Below, in pieces: positions 23,996 through 35,029 of a DNA stretch of 64,000 nucleotides. Source of the stretch: Cycas panzhihuaensis (taxonomy: Eukaryota; Cycadophyta); the NCBI GenBank assembly GCA_023213395.1, contig CM041465.1, positions 53,327,741-53,391,740 of the forward strand, given 5' to 3'. The position numbers and the translations under genes are program-made. Position 1 is the first letter of the stretch. Each line of letters opens with the position of its first letter. The notes beneath the pieces are model-generated. The model was not told the DNA's origin, did no database searches, and saw only the letters and a program-made list of their open reading frames with translations.

Positions 23996-25604
23996 CCACC
24001 AACAAACTACCAAGCTATCAACATTGCCATGGTGCATATAATATTGATGATACTTCTTTCAAAGATGCTTTTGGTAGAACATAATTTGCTCATACATAGC
24101 TTCAAAGAATTGGGGCCACTTCATCAAATGCTATTGATAGATCCACTCAGTATATTGAGATTTATTATGGTTATGCTTATTCACTTTTGCCTTTACCACT
24201 TAGAGTTGCTAATAGTGCCACCACAAATACTTCATCTTGGATGATGGATACTGAAGCAATATAACATATGAATTGTCATCATTAGTTCTTTCAGGATTTT
24301 AACTTTGAAGTTCATGGTGTTATACAAATGGCTGACAAATCATCTTAGCTAGTCAAAGAACTTAGAACCATTTGCCTAAAACTCCCAGTCCTTCCAGATT
24401 TTACCCTTATTGATGTTTTATATATTTCTGCTCTGAAGCAGAACCTGCTCTACCTATCCACCCTTATCTCTTATAGATTTGATTTGACTATAACTGTAAA
24501 GAATTAAACTTTCTATATCATTCACCCTCCTTCAAATGTTATGGTTATGACCAAAATTTTTGATCGCAAACTTTTTCATCTAACTGGCTCACCATCCTCT
24601 AAAGTTAACTATGTTAATGATGAATCTACTTTTACCACAACCCTCTCTTCTCAAAAGTTATCCTAAGAGACCTTATGGAATGCTCGTATGGGCCATATCA
24701 AAATTGATAGTTTAATATAACTACATTCCACTCTTCCTAGTATGCCTAGGCTCTCCTCTAAGCCCTTTAAATGCAAAGCATGTATCATTGCCAAATTATA
24801 AAGACAACCCTTTCCTTATAGTCAGTGGAAATCTAGTCAACCTTTATAGCTTGTGCACTCAGATATATATACAGTTTTATGGCTATCCCTTCTCTTAAAC
24901 AGAAGTGGTACGATATTACTTTCATTAATAATTTTAATAAGAAAGTATAGGTTACTTTTTTTGTAAAGAAAGATGAAGCTTTTCTCATGTTTTAAGCTTT
25001 CAAGGCTCATGTGGAAAATGAATCTGGATTCAAGATGAAAATACTCAAGACTGACAATGGTGGTGAGTACACCTCCAATGAGTTAGAATCATACCTACAT
25101 CACTATGGGATCAAACATCAAATTACTGTTACACGTACATCACAACAAAATAGAGTTATTAAGTGCATATATAGGACCATCATAAACATGGCTCATGCTA
25201 TGCTAGTATATAAGAACATCCCTATCTATCTTTGTACCAAAGCTATCTAGACTATTATGTATTACATTAATATTGTAAGTTCCTCTAAGCTTAGCCCCTC
25301 TCCATATAAAATGTGATATGAACAAAGCCCCTCTATCTCCTACTTCAAAAATTTTGGTTCTATTTGTTATGTTCACATTTTGGAGGAACACATAAACAAG
25401 CTCTAGGATAGAGCCCTTAAAGGTATCTTTATCAGATACCCTATGGACAAAAAGGGATATAAGGTTTTTCTACCTTCACAATATAAAATCATCATCACTA
25501 GAGATGTTATCTCTAAGGAGACTAAAGATCAGTTACTCAGACTTAATAATGTTACTAAATTTGATGTACAAATTATAAAATTTAGGGGGCAAGACACTCA
25601 ATAG
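23996..25604 (+). pseudogene. E2 protease and integrase, broken
   Basis: The protease site near 24243-24270 reads MDTEAI, with the essential Gly of D-T-G changed to Glu. Integrase core: KILKTDNGGEYTSNELES at about 25040-25095 holds the second catalytic Asp, while the segment with the third acidic residue reads SQQNRVIKCIYRT, so the Glu is Lys or lost. The zinc-binding part near 24680-24790 is recognisable (HxxxH, CKAC). Stops and at least one frameshift near 24870-25010 break the frame. Confidence 0.75.
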
Positions 25605-27540
25605 TTGCTTAAAATCTTGGAATCTGACAATAGAGCCCCAAAGGATATAAGCTATGACTCCCAACTGATATGTGCACATCCAACACCATCATTTGATAAT
25701 AGCCAAGTTGACAAAGGCAAAGCCATAGCAGAAGGACCACCTTCTCCAACATTAGTGGCTAGCCCATCTTCTTCAACATTGTTAACTTCCTCCATTATAA
25801 ACATTTTACATGATCCTTTTTAAGATTAAAATAAAGACTAAGAGGCCATGGAAATAAAAACCTCATTCCCAACTTGAGGTTTTCGTGAAACCTACCAGCT
25901 ACAAAAGGATATATGACTAGATGAGATAGGAAAAATTAGCACTAGAAGTGCCCATAGAGCAAGGATGCATGAATTACTTTTCATTAAGATTGAATGAGTA
26001 GAACTATACCTTGCTCTCAATGAAGAGCCACTAACATACCAAAAAGCTGTAAAGCATACAACTTAAAGAAATTCTATGAATGAAGAGTACCAATCTCTTA
26101 TTAAGAACATTACATGGGAGCTCATCAATCTACCACTTAGAAGACAGATAGTTCGAAATAAATGGGCATTTAAAAATAGGTATAGATTAGATGGAACCCT
26201 AGAAAAACATAAGGTGAGGTTGGTAGAAAAATCATTTATATAAAGGAAAGGCATCGACTATACTAAAATATTTTCTTCTATAACTAAGTGACCTACAATT
26301 TAAACTCTTATAGCCTTGGCTGCTTAACAAGGGTGAAAAATCCATGAGCTCAATATTAAGACTAAATTTCTTAATAGGGACCTTAAAGAAAAAATTTATA
26401 TGGCTCAGCCAAAAGGATATGAGATTATCAACCAGGAGCATAAGGTTTGCAAGCTTAGAAAGTCCTTGTATAGCCTAAAACAAGCCCCTCATGCTTGGTT
26501 TACCAAGTTGTCTAAAAGAATGAGTCAAATTAGATATGAGGTTTGTGACTATTAAGATACTGAGATAACATTATTCATCAAGCACCAAAATGATAAAGTC
26601 ACTTACCTCTTAATCTTTATAGATGATATGCTAATAATAGGGAATATTGAATAGGTAATTAGCTAGCTAAAGAAGGACCTTACTAAAACTTTTAAATTAT
26701 CTAATATTAGGTTGATGAAATATTACTTGGGAATTGAAGTAACTCAAAAGAATAGCAAAAACTCTCTCTTTTAGAAAAAATATATTAACAATCTTTTAAC
26801 AAAGTTTTAGTTAGAAGATGCTTGACCAGTGGCTATACCTATGGAACCTAATGTTAAACTCTCAGTTGATGATAATACTAGGGAGGTAGATACAACACTC
26901 CATAGGTAACTTATAGATAGTCTCATCTATACTACTAACACAAGGCTAAATATTGCACACTCTATTGGTATTCTTGTAATATTTATGATAAATCCTAAGC
27001 AGAATCACTAGCAGGCTATAGTATGAGTGTTGAGGTACCTAAAGATGACTAGTAAATATGGTCTACTGTATGAACCCAATGTAGAATTTAAACTTTATAC
27101 ATACATAAACTTAGAATTTGCTAGAGATAAAGATGCAAGAAGATCCACATCTAGGTATGTAACATTTCATGGAACAACACTAATACCATATAGATCTAGA
27201 CGACAGAAGATAGTTACAAACTCAACTACTGAAGCTAAATATATTACTGCTTCTAAGACAAGCAAGAAGGTAATATGGCTTAGAAAATTGTTGAATATAT
27301 TAAATATCACCTAAACAATTTCTTCTAGCCTATGTATGGATAATCAATGTACAATCTAAATGGCTAAAAATCTTATATTTCATGATCTTACCAAATATAT
27401 AAGTACGAAAATCCACAGGATTAGAGAACTAGTTTATGATGGTATAATTCAACTGGAGTATTGTCCCACAATAGATTAAGTGGATGATATCTTTACCAAA
27501 CCACTACAGAAGATGATGTTTAAATAATTCCAAAGGTAAA
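25605..27540 (+). pseudogene. E2 linker, reverse transcriptase and RNase H, broken
   Basis: A Ser/Pro linker (25605-25823) leads into RT. Recognisable blocks are AQPKGYEIINQEHKVCKL and KQAPHAWF near 26401-26500 and the catalytic FIDDM at about 26615-26632. RNase H is best preserved at 27027-27314, with ARRSTSRYVTFHGTTLI and NSTTEAKYITAS. The C-terminus DIFTKPLQK ends near 27520. Here the codons that are stops in E1 at 10312 and 10339 are still CAG, while E2 has its own stops elsewhere. Confidence 0.82.
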
Positions 27541-27998
27541 TTAACCTTAGGGCCTTTATCTCAAATTGATTAAAGGAGATGACAATAAGAACATCATGCT
27601 CTGTCTCGTTTGTGAAAATCCCTTATGGGCACAGAAGGGAAAGAGTAAGTCTCTACTCTATCCCATTCATGAAAACCCTTTGTGGGCACGAAAGGATAAG
27701 GGTTATATCAGTTTAGAAAATTGGATCCTATGAAATCCTGAAAGAATATGGGGGATGACCAAATGATATATGTATACTTAGTAGATTTTAGCTACAAAAT
27801 TCATTATACTAATTAGATCTCTGGCTTTATTTAAAGAGCTACCTGAGCCAGGTTAGTAGATTAGAAAATATATGGGTTTTCTTTCCCATGAGGATTTCCC
27901 ACAAAAGTGTCATAGTAGTTTTCTTTATAAGAGGCTCAAATAAAGACCTCATAGGATATAATAAAGATGAAATTACCTTCTACCATTAAGGGGGATAT
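27541..27998 (+). other. E2 3' untranslated region, direct repeat and polypurine tract
   Basis: No gene. A two-copy direct repeat (27599-27706) matches the one in E1. The polypurine tract AAGGGGGATAT lies at 27988-27998 next to the LTR. Confidence 0.7.
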
Positions 27999-28278
27999 TG
28001 AAATAAGTTAATATCACATTTATTATATTAGTTGATTATTCCTAAAAGGGTCTTAAGTGAACTTTAAATTAAATGCACTTTCATGTACATTATGTATATT
28101 TTCATTTCACTTAACTCTAATGCTTCCTCTCTCAATATAAATATAAAATATAATGGAGGATGCTCATTCTTACCTCCCTATTTTGTGAGAGCTACTCTTT
28201 TTCTCTCAAGTCTCTCTTGCTTCTATGTTTACCTTTGTGCTTAGTGCATAGAGATGAAGGATAGATCCACTCCTTTTA
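27999..28278 (+). repeat. E2 3' LTR
   Basis: Begins TGAAATAAGTTAATATCAC and ends CCACTCCTTTTA; about 280 bp against 298 in E1, mostly because of small deletions (for example one near 28068-28073). The terminal CA is lost. Confidence 0.85.
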
Positions 28279-29567
28279 GGTACTAGTCTCTCCTAAATTT
28301 AGGTGACTTCATAAATTATACTTAAGAAACCTCCCCAAAATCCTATAACCCAACCAATTAGGAGATAATAAGTGGAAAAATATACACACAACTAAAGTCT
28401 ATCTTGCTTGATTGAAAGGGAACATATGTAACTAAGCAATTACCAACTTACCATGGCCTTAACATCATGAAACATGGCATGGATGGGGTAAGGAGAGAAG
28501 GAGAGAAATCTACCACATGAAAAAAAGGGTGTAGAGATTACCTAAGACTTTAGAGGGGGTGGGAAAGCTAATGGCCTACTGAAGAATTCTATTTAAAGTT
28601 CCTTTGATGTGTTCATAAAGATTTCTCCAAGGTGTTTCCTTAATGGGTAGTTATTGTTCACATGAATGTTATTTGAATTTGAGAGAAAATTTTGGTAGCA
28701 TTTGAATATAATCGTGTACAAAAAATGAGAATCCCTCTCCACATCCCCCGCCCCCCCCCCCCTCGTATTTAAAAAAAAGAGGGGTTTTATAAAAAGATAC
28801 AAGGTTAGGGGATGGTGGTTTCATACCTATAATATGGAAAAACTGCCACCTAAAACCATGAGTCATGCTCATGTTTTGGAAGTTAGATCTTAAAAAGAAA
28901 AAAGAAAAAAAGGAGAGTTATTTGAGGGGCATTTAGCTTCTAAAGGATATGACAAGCTATCTTGGGGTTGACACCACCTGTCAGGTCTAACCAAACACTA
29001 TAAATCAACCAACTAAAACGATTAACCCTATAACTTAACATTGTCATAATCATACCATGAATTTGTTCATGGTATTACATACATGGTTGTGGTACTATAA
29101 GATCCTCTACAATACTACTAATTGCACCAAAAATCAATGCAATGTAGGCACAAAAAATAAAAAAGACTTAACCCTGCTAACCAACCAATCTAAAACCTAA
29201 CTAATAGTGTCCTAGACCAAAATCAGTGACTAGCATATGTTGACAAAGTAAAATAAGGCCAATCAAGTAGGAATGGATCAACAAAATAGAAGAAAATGAG
29301 CTACAAGAGGGTGGAGAGCTCAATTTTCTAACCAATGGACCATGATAGGGAGTCACCAAAGCCATGGAATGAAGTCCCGATCATCATCGGTAAGAGGGGA
29401 TGCAAATAGGCAAGCTAAGTAAGCAAACTAACATACATTATCTATTTAAAAATACATCTTAAAATCATAATAATACGACATCTATAAGATGTAAAATAGG
29501 TAGGGACGCATACTTATACTTACCTATACATTGTTGTATCCATGCCATTCTCAAAAGCCAAGAAACA
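28279..29567 (-). repeat. C 3' LTR, first part, interrupted by E2
   Basis: The right end AAAGCCAAGAAACA on the plus strand is the family LTR start reversed. The flanking TTGCCCTCTTGGTAG is the counterpart of the A tract at 34193. Alignment to the A LTR is patchy but collinear for the first several hundred bases. A run of about 12 C with a shorter run before it is at 28745-28762. The rest of the LTR lies beyond E2 and off-window. No gene is supported. Confidence 0.7.
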
Positions 29568-29929
29568 TTGCCCTCTTGGTAGTAGAACTCTTCAAGTTAA
29601 AACTTAAACTATAGTGAATTCTACCAATATAGATGATGTAAGGTGCATAACAATAATCAAATATGTGTATATAATGAGAGGTAATATCTGCCATAGTGGT
29701 GCCTCATTAGTAGACAATCCAAGGGGAATAATGTCACAAAACCCCTTGAACACATGAGGCGATGCCTTAAATATCCAAGGTAGAAAAGGACTCAATGAGT
29801 TAAGGCTTAGTCACCAAAGTTTTACCTCATTAGTGGCCAACTTTTAGAGGTGAGATTAGGGGGTTGTACCCCTTAAAAGTATACCTCAACGGGTGGCTCG
29901 TTAGGCCAAATGAGAGCTATCTATAAATG
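29568..29929 (-). other. C pre-LTR spacer
   Basis: No gene. It matches A 34193-34600, including the GTGCCTCATTAGTAG segment at about 29698. The polypurine position abuts 29567. Confidence 0.5.
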
Positions 29930-30329
29930 ATAAATGACACTTAAGGATGAAGCTTACAAAGTTGTCAACTTTAGAGTTTAGAACACAAGGGATATGGTGA
30001 ATATTAATGAAAATAAACTAAACTAAAAGGGACTTAGCCAATGTAGATAGAGGTCTCAATCACAGATAAAGGATTTAGTAAGTCTGAGTGAGTTGGGATA
30101 TGACAACCTAGGAGTCATAATACAAGTTTATGGAGCTATGGTGGAAGTGAAGCACATCAGTCAATGCTTTTATAACAACCATATACTCAACTTTGTTATT
30201 GATGGTTTTTAATAGATAGATCCCAAACTATATTAGGGTATACCCAAGGTAATCTTGAATGATCTAGGCAATGATGGAAGGCCCTAGATTCTCATGACTA
30301 CCTTCATCAGTGTGGATGATCAATGCCAT
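29930..30329 (-). pseudogene. C aRNH, heavily decayed
   Basis: On the minus strand from the ATG at 30329, the sequence aligns to A aRNH (35029 to about 34630) in order, with the HTDxGS start, the NNKxEYM segment near 30190-30210, and the CDS-like segment near 30090-30110. Many stops interrupt it. Its position between the antisense ORF and the 3' LTR is the same as in A and F. Confidence 0.6.
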
Positions 30330-31583
30330 GGGAGAAGGGACTAACCAAAACCTTGGATAAGATACAATAAGTCAGAAAAATAATACCATGTAAGAAGGAT
30401 ATCATAGAAAGAAATGGGTAGTGGAAGGAGAGCCTAGACACCAACAAAGTCCAACCACTTTATAAAGGGATAAGGAAGACCTATAGGTTGGCAGTATGGC
30501 TAAGGAGAGGTCATCCTATGAACAGATGAACTAGGGGTGCAATAGGCACATCAAACAATAATTGTAGCAAGTGATAGAAATAGGTAAAATGATAAGAAAA
30601 GAGAAGGTTAAGTAATATTTGATGAGGGAAAATCCAATGTAGGAACTAAATCAAGAATCAACATGGGAATATAATCCTAAGAAGTGTAAACACTAATAAG
30701 TGATAAAAAAGATGATTTAGGGTCAAGAAGGCTTCTTGAAAATAACAAAAGTCCATAAATACAAAGCATTTATGATGACAGAAAATAAGTTATAAATTCC
30801 AAAAGGTAGGTAGTATTCCCAAGCAAATAAAAATGGCATTAAATCTATCCAACCAATGGAATGATCAAAAGGAAAGGAGTGAGAAGCAAATCAAGAGTTA
30901 GGCAAGGGAATATGAGGGATATATATATATATGGATTTCTTAAGAATTTCAAATTTATTTTCATCACCACTTGTAGAAATTTGCTAGAAATTCTCTTTGA
31001 CCCCTTATTTTTCCCTTGGAATCATAAACTCACTAGAGGAGACCAGATCATTAGTATATGGAGTCATTAGGGCTGTAGTGACGAGATGGATTTAGTGTGC
31101 CTAGACTCGGTGAGTATATCTATGTATTTTTTGTATTTTTCATACTCAAATAGATAAAATAACACCAAACAAGGCCTATTTAGGACCCTATTTTAGGCTA
31201 GGCTAGGGTATTTTGGTGCCCTAGACCTAGTGAGCCACTTATTAAGCCCAAAAAAATACATTTTTTTATTATTTTTATGGCTTGGAAATTTATCATTATC
31301 TACCATAACAAAACCTATAATACCACAGTCATGGTTATGATATACTATAAATAGTCTTAAGATAAATTTGTTGTACCATAGAAATAGTTATAGTACTACA
31401 TATATATTTGTGGTACTATAAAATATATTTGCAATGCAAGATAAGTAGAAAATAATAAATCTTAAACAAAAAAACAAAAACTTATTATTTATATATTATT
31501 CTTTGTTTTATTCTATTCACTAATTAGGACCATATTTTGAGTCTAGATGGGTGTCTTACAATAGTTGTTTGTTTGTATTACAG
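30330..31583. other. C spacer between aRNH and antisense ORF
   Basis: No gene seen. It matches A 35030-36208 in parts, for example TCxGTGAGTATATC near 31106-31121. The zone 31310-31440 has several GTACTA/TAGTAC and TACCA/TGGTA pairs that look like decayed remnants of the GGTACC palindromes. A TATA-rich stretch is at about 30918-30933. Confidence 0.45.
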
Positions 31584-31617
31584 GTTGTTATGGCAGTTTA
31601 TAACCATGAGAATATAG
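31584..31617 (+). pseudogene. C antisense ORF, first codons, cut by element A
   Basis: After the acceptor-like TTTGTATTACAG (31572-31583) the plus strand reads VVMAVYNHENIG, equal to VIAVDNLENIG in A and VxNHENIG in F. Element A is inserted right after the IG codons and the ORF resumes at 58238. Together with the TSD this fixes the insertion point. Confidence 0.65.
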
Positions 31618-31622
31618 GTACT
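31618..31622. repeat. Left TSD of A (GTACT)
   Basis: Exact match to 58233-58237, on either side of element A. Confidence 0.9.
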
Positions 31623-34192
31623 TGGACGCGTGCCTACGGGATAGCTACCTAACTAATAGGTGTGGTGAGAGTGGGTGATGATATGATCGGAGGAGAGACC
31701 TATAAGAAAAGTAATTACCATGCAGAGCGCCCCGAGTGCCGGAGTGTGAGTTCGGGACCTGCAATGGAATATGGCTACTAAAAAGTGATCCTCCACCACT
31801 TCGAACGAAGGGTGAAGAGGCGTAGGGTTAGCCTGGGTTGACCTAGGGACAGGATCCTCCCACCCTTGGATGGCCGAAAGGGGAAGGAGAAGATCCAAGA
31901 AAAATAGATCAAGGGTGTGCCTAAATAAGCTAACTGGGTACACAGGCAACACGGGAGGTAAGAAACTTGTGCGGCTAAGGAGGGGAGGAAAGGCGAAAAG
32001 GGCGGTTTCTATAGCCTTTCCTATGGGTAACAAAGATACATGTAATAAAACAAATAAAGCATAACCAAAAACAAAGTCAAATTTCCCTTTTGTTTTCCAA
32101 TGTATTAATTACTAAGAAAAAGTTCAAAAGGAAAGTTAGGGTGGAATAAGGCATGCACCTGGACCGAGAGCGTGCATGATGAAGGCCTTCTCGAGGGACA
32201 CCAAACTACTCCACGTGAAAAGGCGTTGCGGCAGATTTGGAAGAGGGGCTCCCTTACCTTCCCCAAAAAGATACCAAATACGATGCCAAGGAAAGAAAGG
32301 AAGTAAATGCTAATAACTGAAGAAGTGCGAAAGTACAATGTACATGAGAGCGCTTACCGGTAACGGAGCTAACAGACAATATCCTTCGTGCTCCCCAAGT
32401 ACCTGCAAGCAACAACAACCTCCCCCTTTCTAGAGAAAGGATACTAACATACGACACGAGATTCTAATAATATATGTCAATATGAAACAAATATGAATCT
32501 AAACACACATATGTTAGTATCAACCCAACGATGAAAGTAAGTAAAAGAGGGTAACCAAAGCAAAGGTAAATGACCGGTAAGCCTTGGAGTGGCCCACCTC
32601 CTACAAATAACACCCTAACCTTCCCCCCAGAGCCACAAGGCAGCGAGGGCAAGGCTAAGAGAGATGGCTGGAAATGGCAACAAGGAGGCGAAGAGGAGTC
32701 AACGAATACCTACGGTGAACCAGGATGCTATGAGGAGCAAACTGGGCTGCCGGGAAGAGAATTGGACAAGGACCAGCGGTCAGGACTTATGTGAGTTGCC
32801 CAAACCTGAACCTAAGCCCTCAAACCAGCGCTGCAACGTGTGACAGCGCTGATTTTAGTGGCTAAGAGAGGGCCAACAAACCCTTGTTTATGTGCCAAGG
32901 ACAGCACGAGGCAAGAGGGAGGATTTGGGGGGCTTAAAGCCACTTGAGGAGCGTGGAAGGTGGTATGAAATCCACCCAACTCCTTCCCAAAGCCTATGCC
33001 AACCCTCAACGCCGCTGCCTTGAGCAACAAACGCAGGTAAGAGGCATAATGACAGTGGTAAAATAGCCCACTAACAAGAAGAAAACCAAACTCACAAGGA
33101 CAAGCAAGGAGCAAGTAAGATAGAGCATCAATATCACAAGAAAAGCAATTCAAATAAAGAAATACCTAAGCGGGAGAGGCAAGGGCCTTGCCTCAGCCAA
33201 GAGCTGGTGAGGAGGGGCTAAGAAATCAGCCCAGATCTGAGATGTAGCAGGTTTGGGGCCTTGCTAAGGAAGTTAGATGGAGAACACCTACACTTTGAAC
33301 ACTTGAAGACTGTCGGGGCAAAAATCTACTGAAATCTCTCCAAGGGGCCCTCTCCAAGGTGTGTGAGGGGATGGGAAGATGTCCTAGCCACACCGAAGGA
33401 GAGCTAGGCACTGGAGGAGAGACGTAGGTCCTATGGTAGCAGCAGAGCAGCAGAGAAGAGTAGAACACAAGATTGTTTCCTTGAGGTGCAATTTTGAAAG
33501 TGAGCCAAAAAAGTTCTCAAAAATGAGCCAAAAAGGACTTAAGTACTCAACCCAAACACTAAAGCGAGTGATTAGGGCGTGACTGGGAGAGAGTTAAGTT
33601 GCGAGACACGTGGAAGTTTCGCAATAAATGTAAAACTGCCACGGCGGATTTTAAAAAATAAATTAGAACAGATCGTCAAGAACTTCGCGATCTCACGGAT
33701 ATTCCAAATGCATCGCCAAAATCGCTACGGTACGAACCTAGAGGCAAAAACAGGCCCAGCCAGCCAGCCTAGGCTGGGGGCAGATGATAAAAAGGGCTAA
33801 TAGGGGGTTGAGACACCTACCCGGGGGTAAACAAGCCAACAAACGTGTCCAAAAGAGCAAAAATAGGGCTCAAACAGGTGTGGCAAGTCAACCAAACGAT
33901 GACGGGTCATCGCACAGGCGGAGGTGGCACAAACCTAGTGGATCTTGAAGCGAGGAGGGTAGATGTAGGAAGTGAAGTGGCCACCAGGGTACCACACTCA
34001 CTGGGAGTGTGCCCCTGCTATAGTCGTCATAGGCTAAAATAAGTGTAAACGAGGACAAAGTCGCCTACAAAGCGACACACATGCAGACATGCAAGCAAAC
34101 ACTCATCAAAAGAAAGCAATGATAATGCGAGGAACATACCTGCACTTACCTGAGTCAGTGATTCTGTATCCATTCCCGAAAGCCAGGAAACA
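31623..34192 (-). repeat. A 3' LTR (2570 bp)
   Basis: Collinear with 55647-58232 over its whole length. It starts (minus) TGTTTCCTGGCT at 34192 and ends CA at 31623. The core GGTACC motifs present in the 5' LTR near 57709-57778 are altered here (33660-33740). No clear TATA is seen where F and D have one; both A LTRs read GAGTACTTAAGTCC there. ORFs inside are not conserved between the LTRs in a gene-like way and are not called. Confidence 0.92.
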
Positions 34193-34204
34193 CTACCCCC
34201 TTGG
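34193..34204 (-). other. A polypurine tract
   Basis: Minus strand CCAAGGGGGTAG directly before the 3' LTR. Short and flanked by pyrimidines, but in the right place. Confidence 0.55.
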
Positions 34205-34599
34205 CAGTAGAGCCTTGCCACTCGGAAGCTTGGTGCGATGGCAAATGCTGGCAACACAACTGTCAGTAGCACATGTGTATATAAATATATAAATCAAGAT
34301 CATAACAATAGGTAAGGGTGTTGGCGAGTGTCATGGCGAAACGCGTGGATACGAAAGCGGTGCAGGAGACAACATAGGGGCTGCCCATGAGCCACCTCGG
34401 GACTGACTGGAAAACTATGAAAGGTGAGGGGGCTGCCTCCACCACAAAAGATGCGGAAGAGCATGCATAATCAAGTGAAAGAGCAAGTAAAGGGTAGGTA
34501 CCATAGTTGTACCTCGTTAGTAGCCAGGTTTTTGGAGGTGCGAACGGGTCGCAAAGCAAAGTGAGAGATGACCTGGGGCTTGGGCGACAGGAGGGCCAG
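34205..34599 (-). other. A spacer between aRNH and polypurine tract
   Basis: No gene seen. It is shared with F (2331-2700), with C (29568-29929) and partly with B (52107-52465). A TATATATTTATATAC-like segment is at about 34274-34290. Confidence 0.5.
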
Positions 34600-35029
34600 A
34601 CAAGCCTCAGAGACGGTCAGCAAGGAGAGGAAGGCGACGCTCAAGGATGAGGTAAATGAGACTATCTGCCTCAGCGTTAAGGGCCTGAGGGATGTGCTAG
34701 ATATCAACAGAAGAGAAGCGGGCTAGGAGGGATTTGGTAGCAGAAGCAAGAGTCCTGAAGTGGGGGTATCACACCTGGTAAACCTGGGTGAGATGAGACA
34801 CCACAACTTGAGAGTCGCAAAGAAGAACGATGGATCCGTGATGGAAATGGAGGGCATCAATAAGGGCTTCAATAATAGTTGTATACTCGGCTTCATTGTT
34901 GGTAGCCTCTGGGAGGAAGATCCCAGAGCGGAGGAGATCGTGTCCAAAAGGGCTGCGGAGAATCCAAGCAGCGGCAGAAGGTCCAGGATTACCGCGGCTT
35001 CCACCGTCGGTAAAGATGTAGATGGACAT
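34600..35029 (-). pseudogene. A aRNH: second RNase H, 3'-terminal, two internal stops
   Basis: An RNase HI-type nuclease that would degrade RNA in RNA:DNA hybrids during reverse transcription. From the ATG at 35029 the motifs are FTDGGSRGNPGPSAAA (first Asp; GxxGNPGP is typical of the plant and archaeal type), TNNEAEYTTIIEAL (catalytic Glu), LLCDSQVVV (Asp), and HIPQALNAEADSL (last His and Asp, about 34640-34690). An 86-codon stretch is open (34769-35029). A TGA then a TAG lie between CDS and HIPQ; both look like C-to-T changes (CGA and CAG). The usual place of the Tat second RNase H is between RT and integrase; here it lies beyond the antisense ORF, next to the 3' LTR, with a TATA-like box about 520 bp upstream. 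Confidence 0.85.

Larger units (their letters stand above)
21223..28278 (+). mobile_element. Element E2: Ty1/copia, same family as E1, 5' end displaced by D
   Basis: From 21228 the sequence aligns to the E1 leader from about 6000 and continues collinearly through gag, protease, integrase, RT, RNase H, polypurine tract and 3' LTR. The 5' LTR and primer-binding site are not in the window because D is inserted in the leader. The right end abuts GGTAC (28279-28283) within the 3' LTR of element C, so E2 is inserted there; the matching TSD is off-window. E2 is as decayed as E1 but at different sites, which helps to identify the original codons. Confidence 0.87.
28279..31617 (-). mobile_element. Element C, left part: Tat-like Ty3/gypsy
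   Basis: On the minus strand this part holds the start of the antisense PMD-like ORF, a spacer, a decayed aRNH and the first 1.3 kb of the 3' LTR, which is cut by E2. It resumes at 58238 beyond element A. The continuity is shown by the exact GTACT duplication around A and by the antisense ORF reading across the junction. It is very AT-rich and is the oldest layer in the window. Confidence 0.82.

Noticed and set aside
28745-28762. The C-run as a possible assembly gap or telomere-like motif.
   Set aside because: A plain homopolymer within a decayed LTR; no repeat unit and no other sign of a joint.
31653-32033. 126-codon minus-strand ORF, repeated at 55678-56058.
   Set aside because: It is the same LTR segment seen twice in A. 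It lies in the U5 part beside the LTR end, has no recognisable domain and is absent from B, D and F LTRs.
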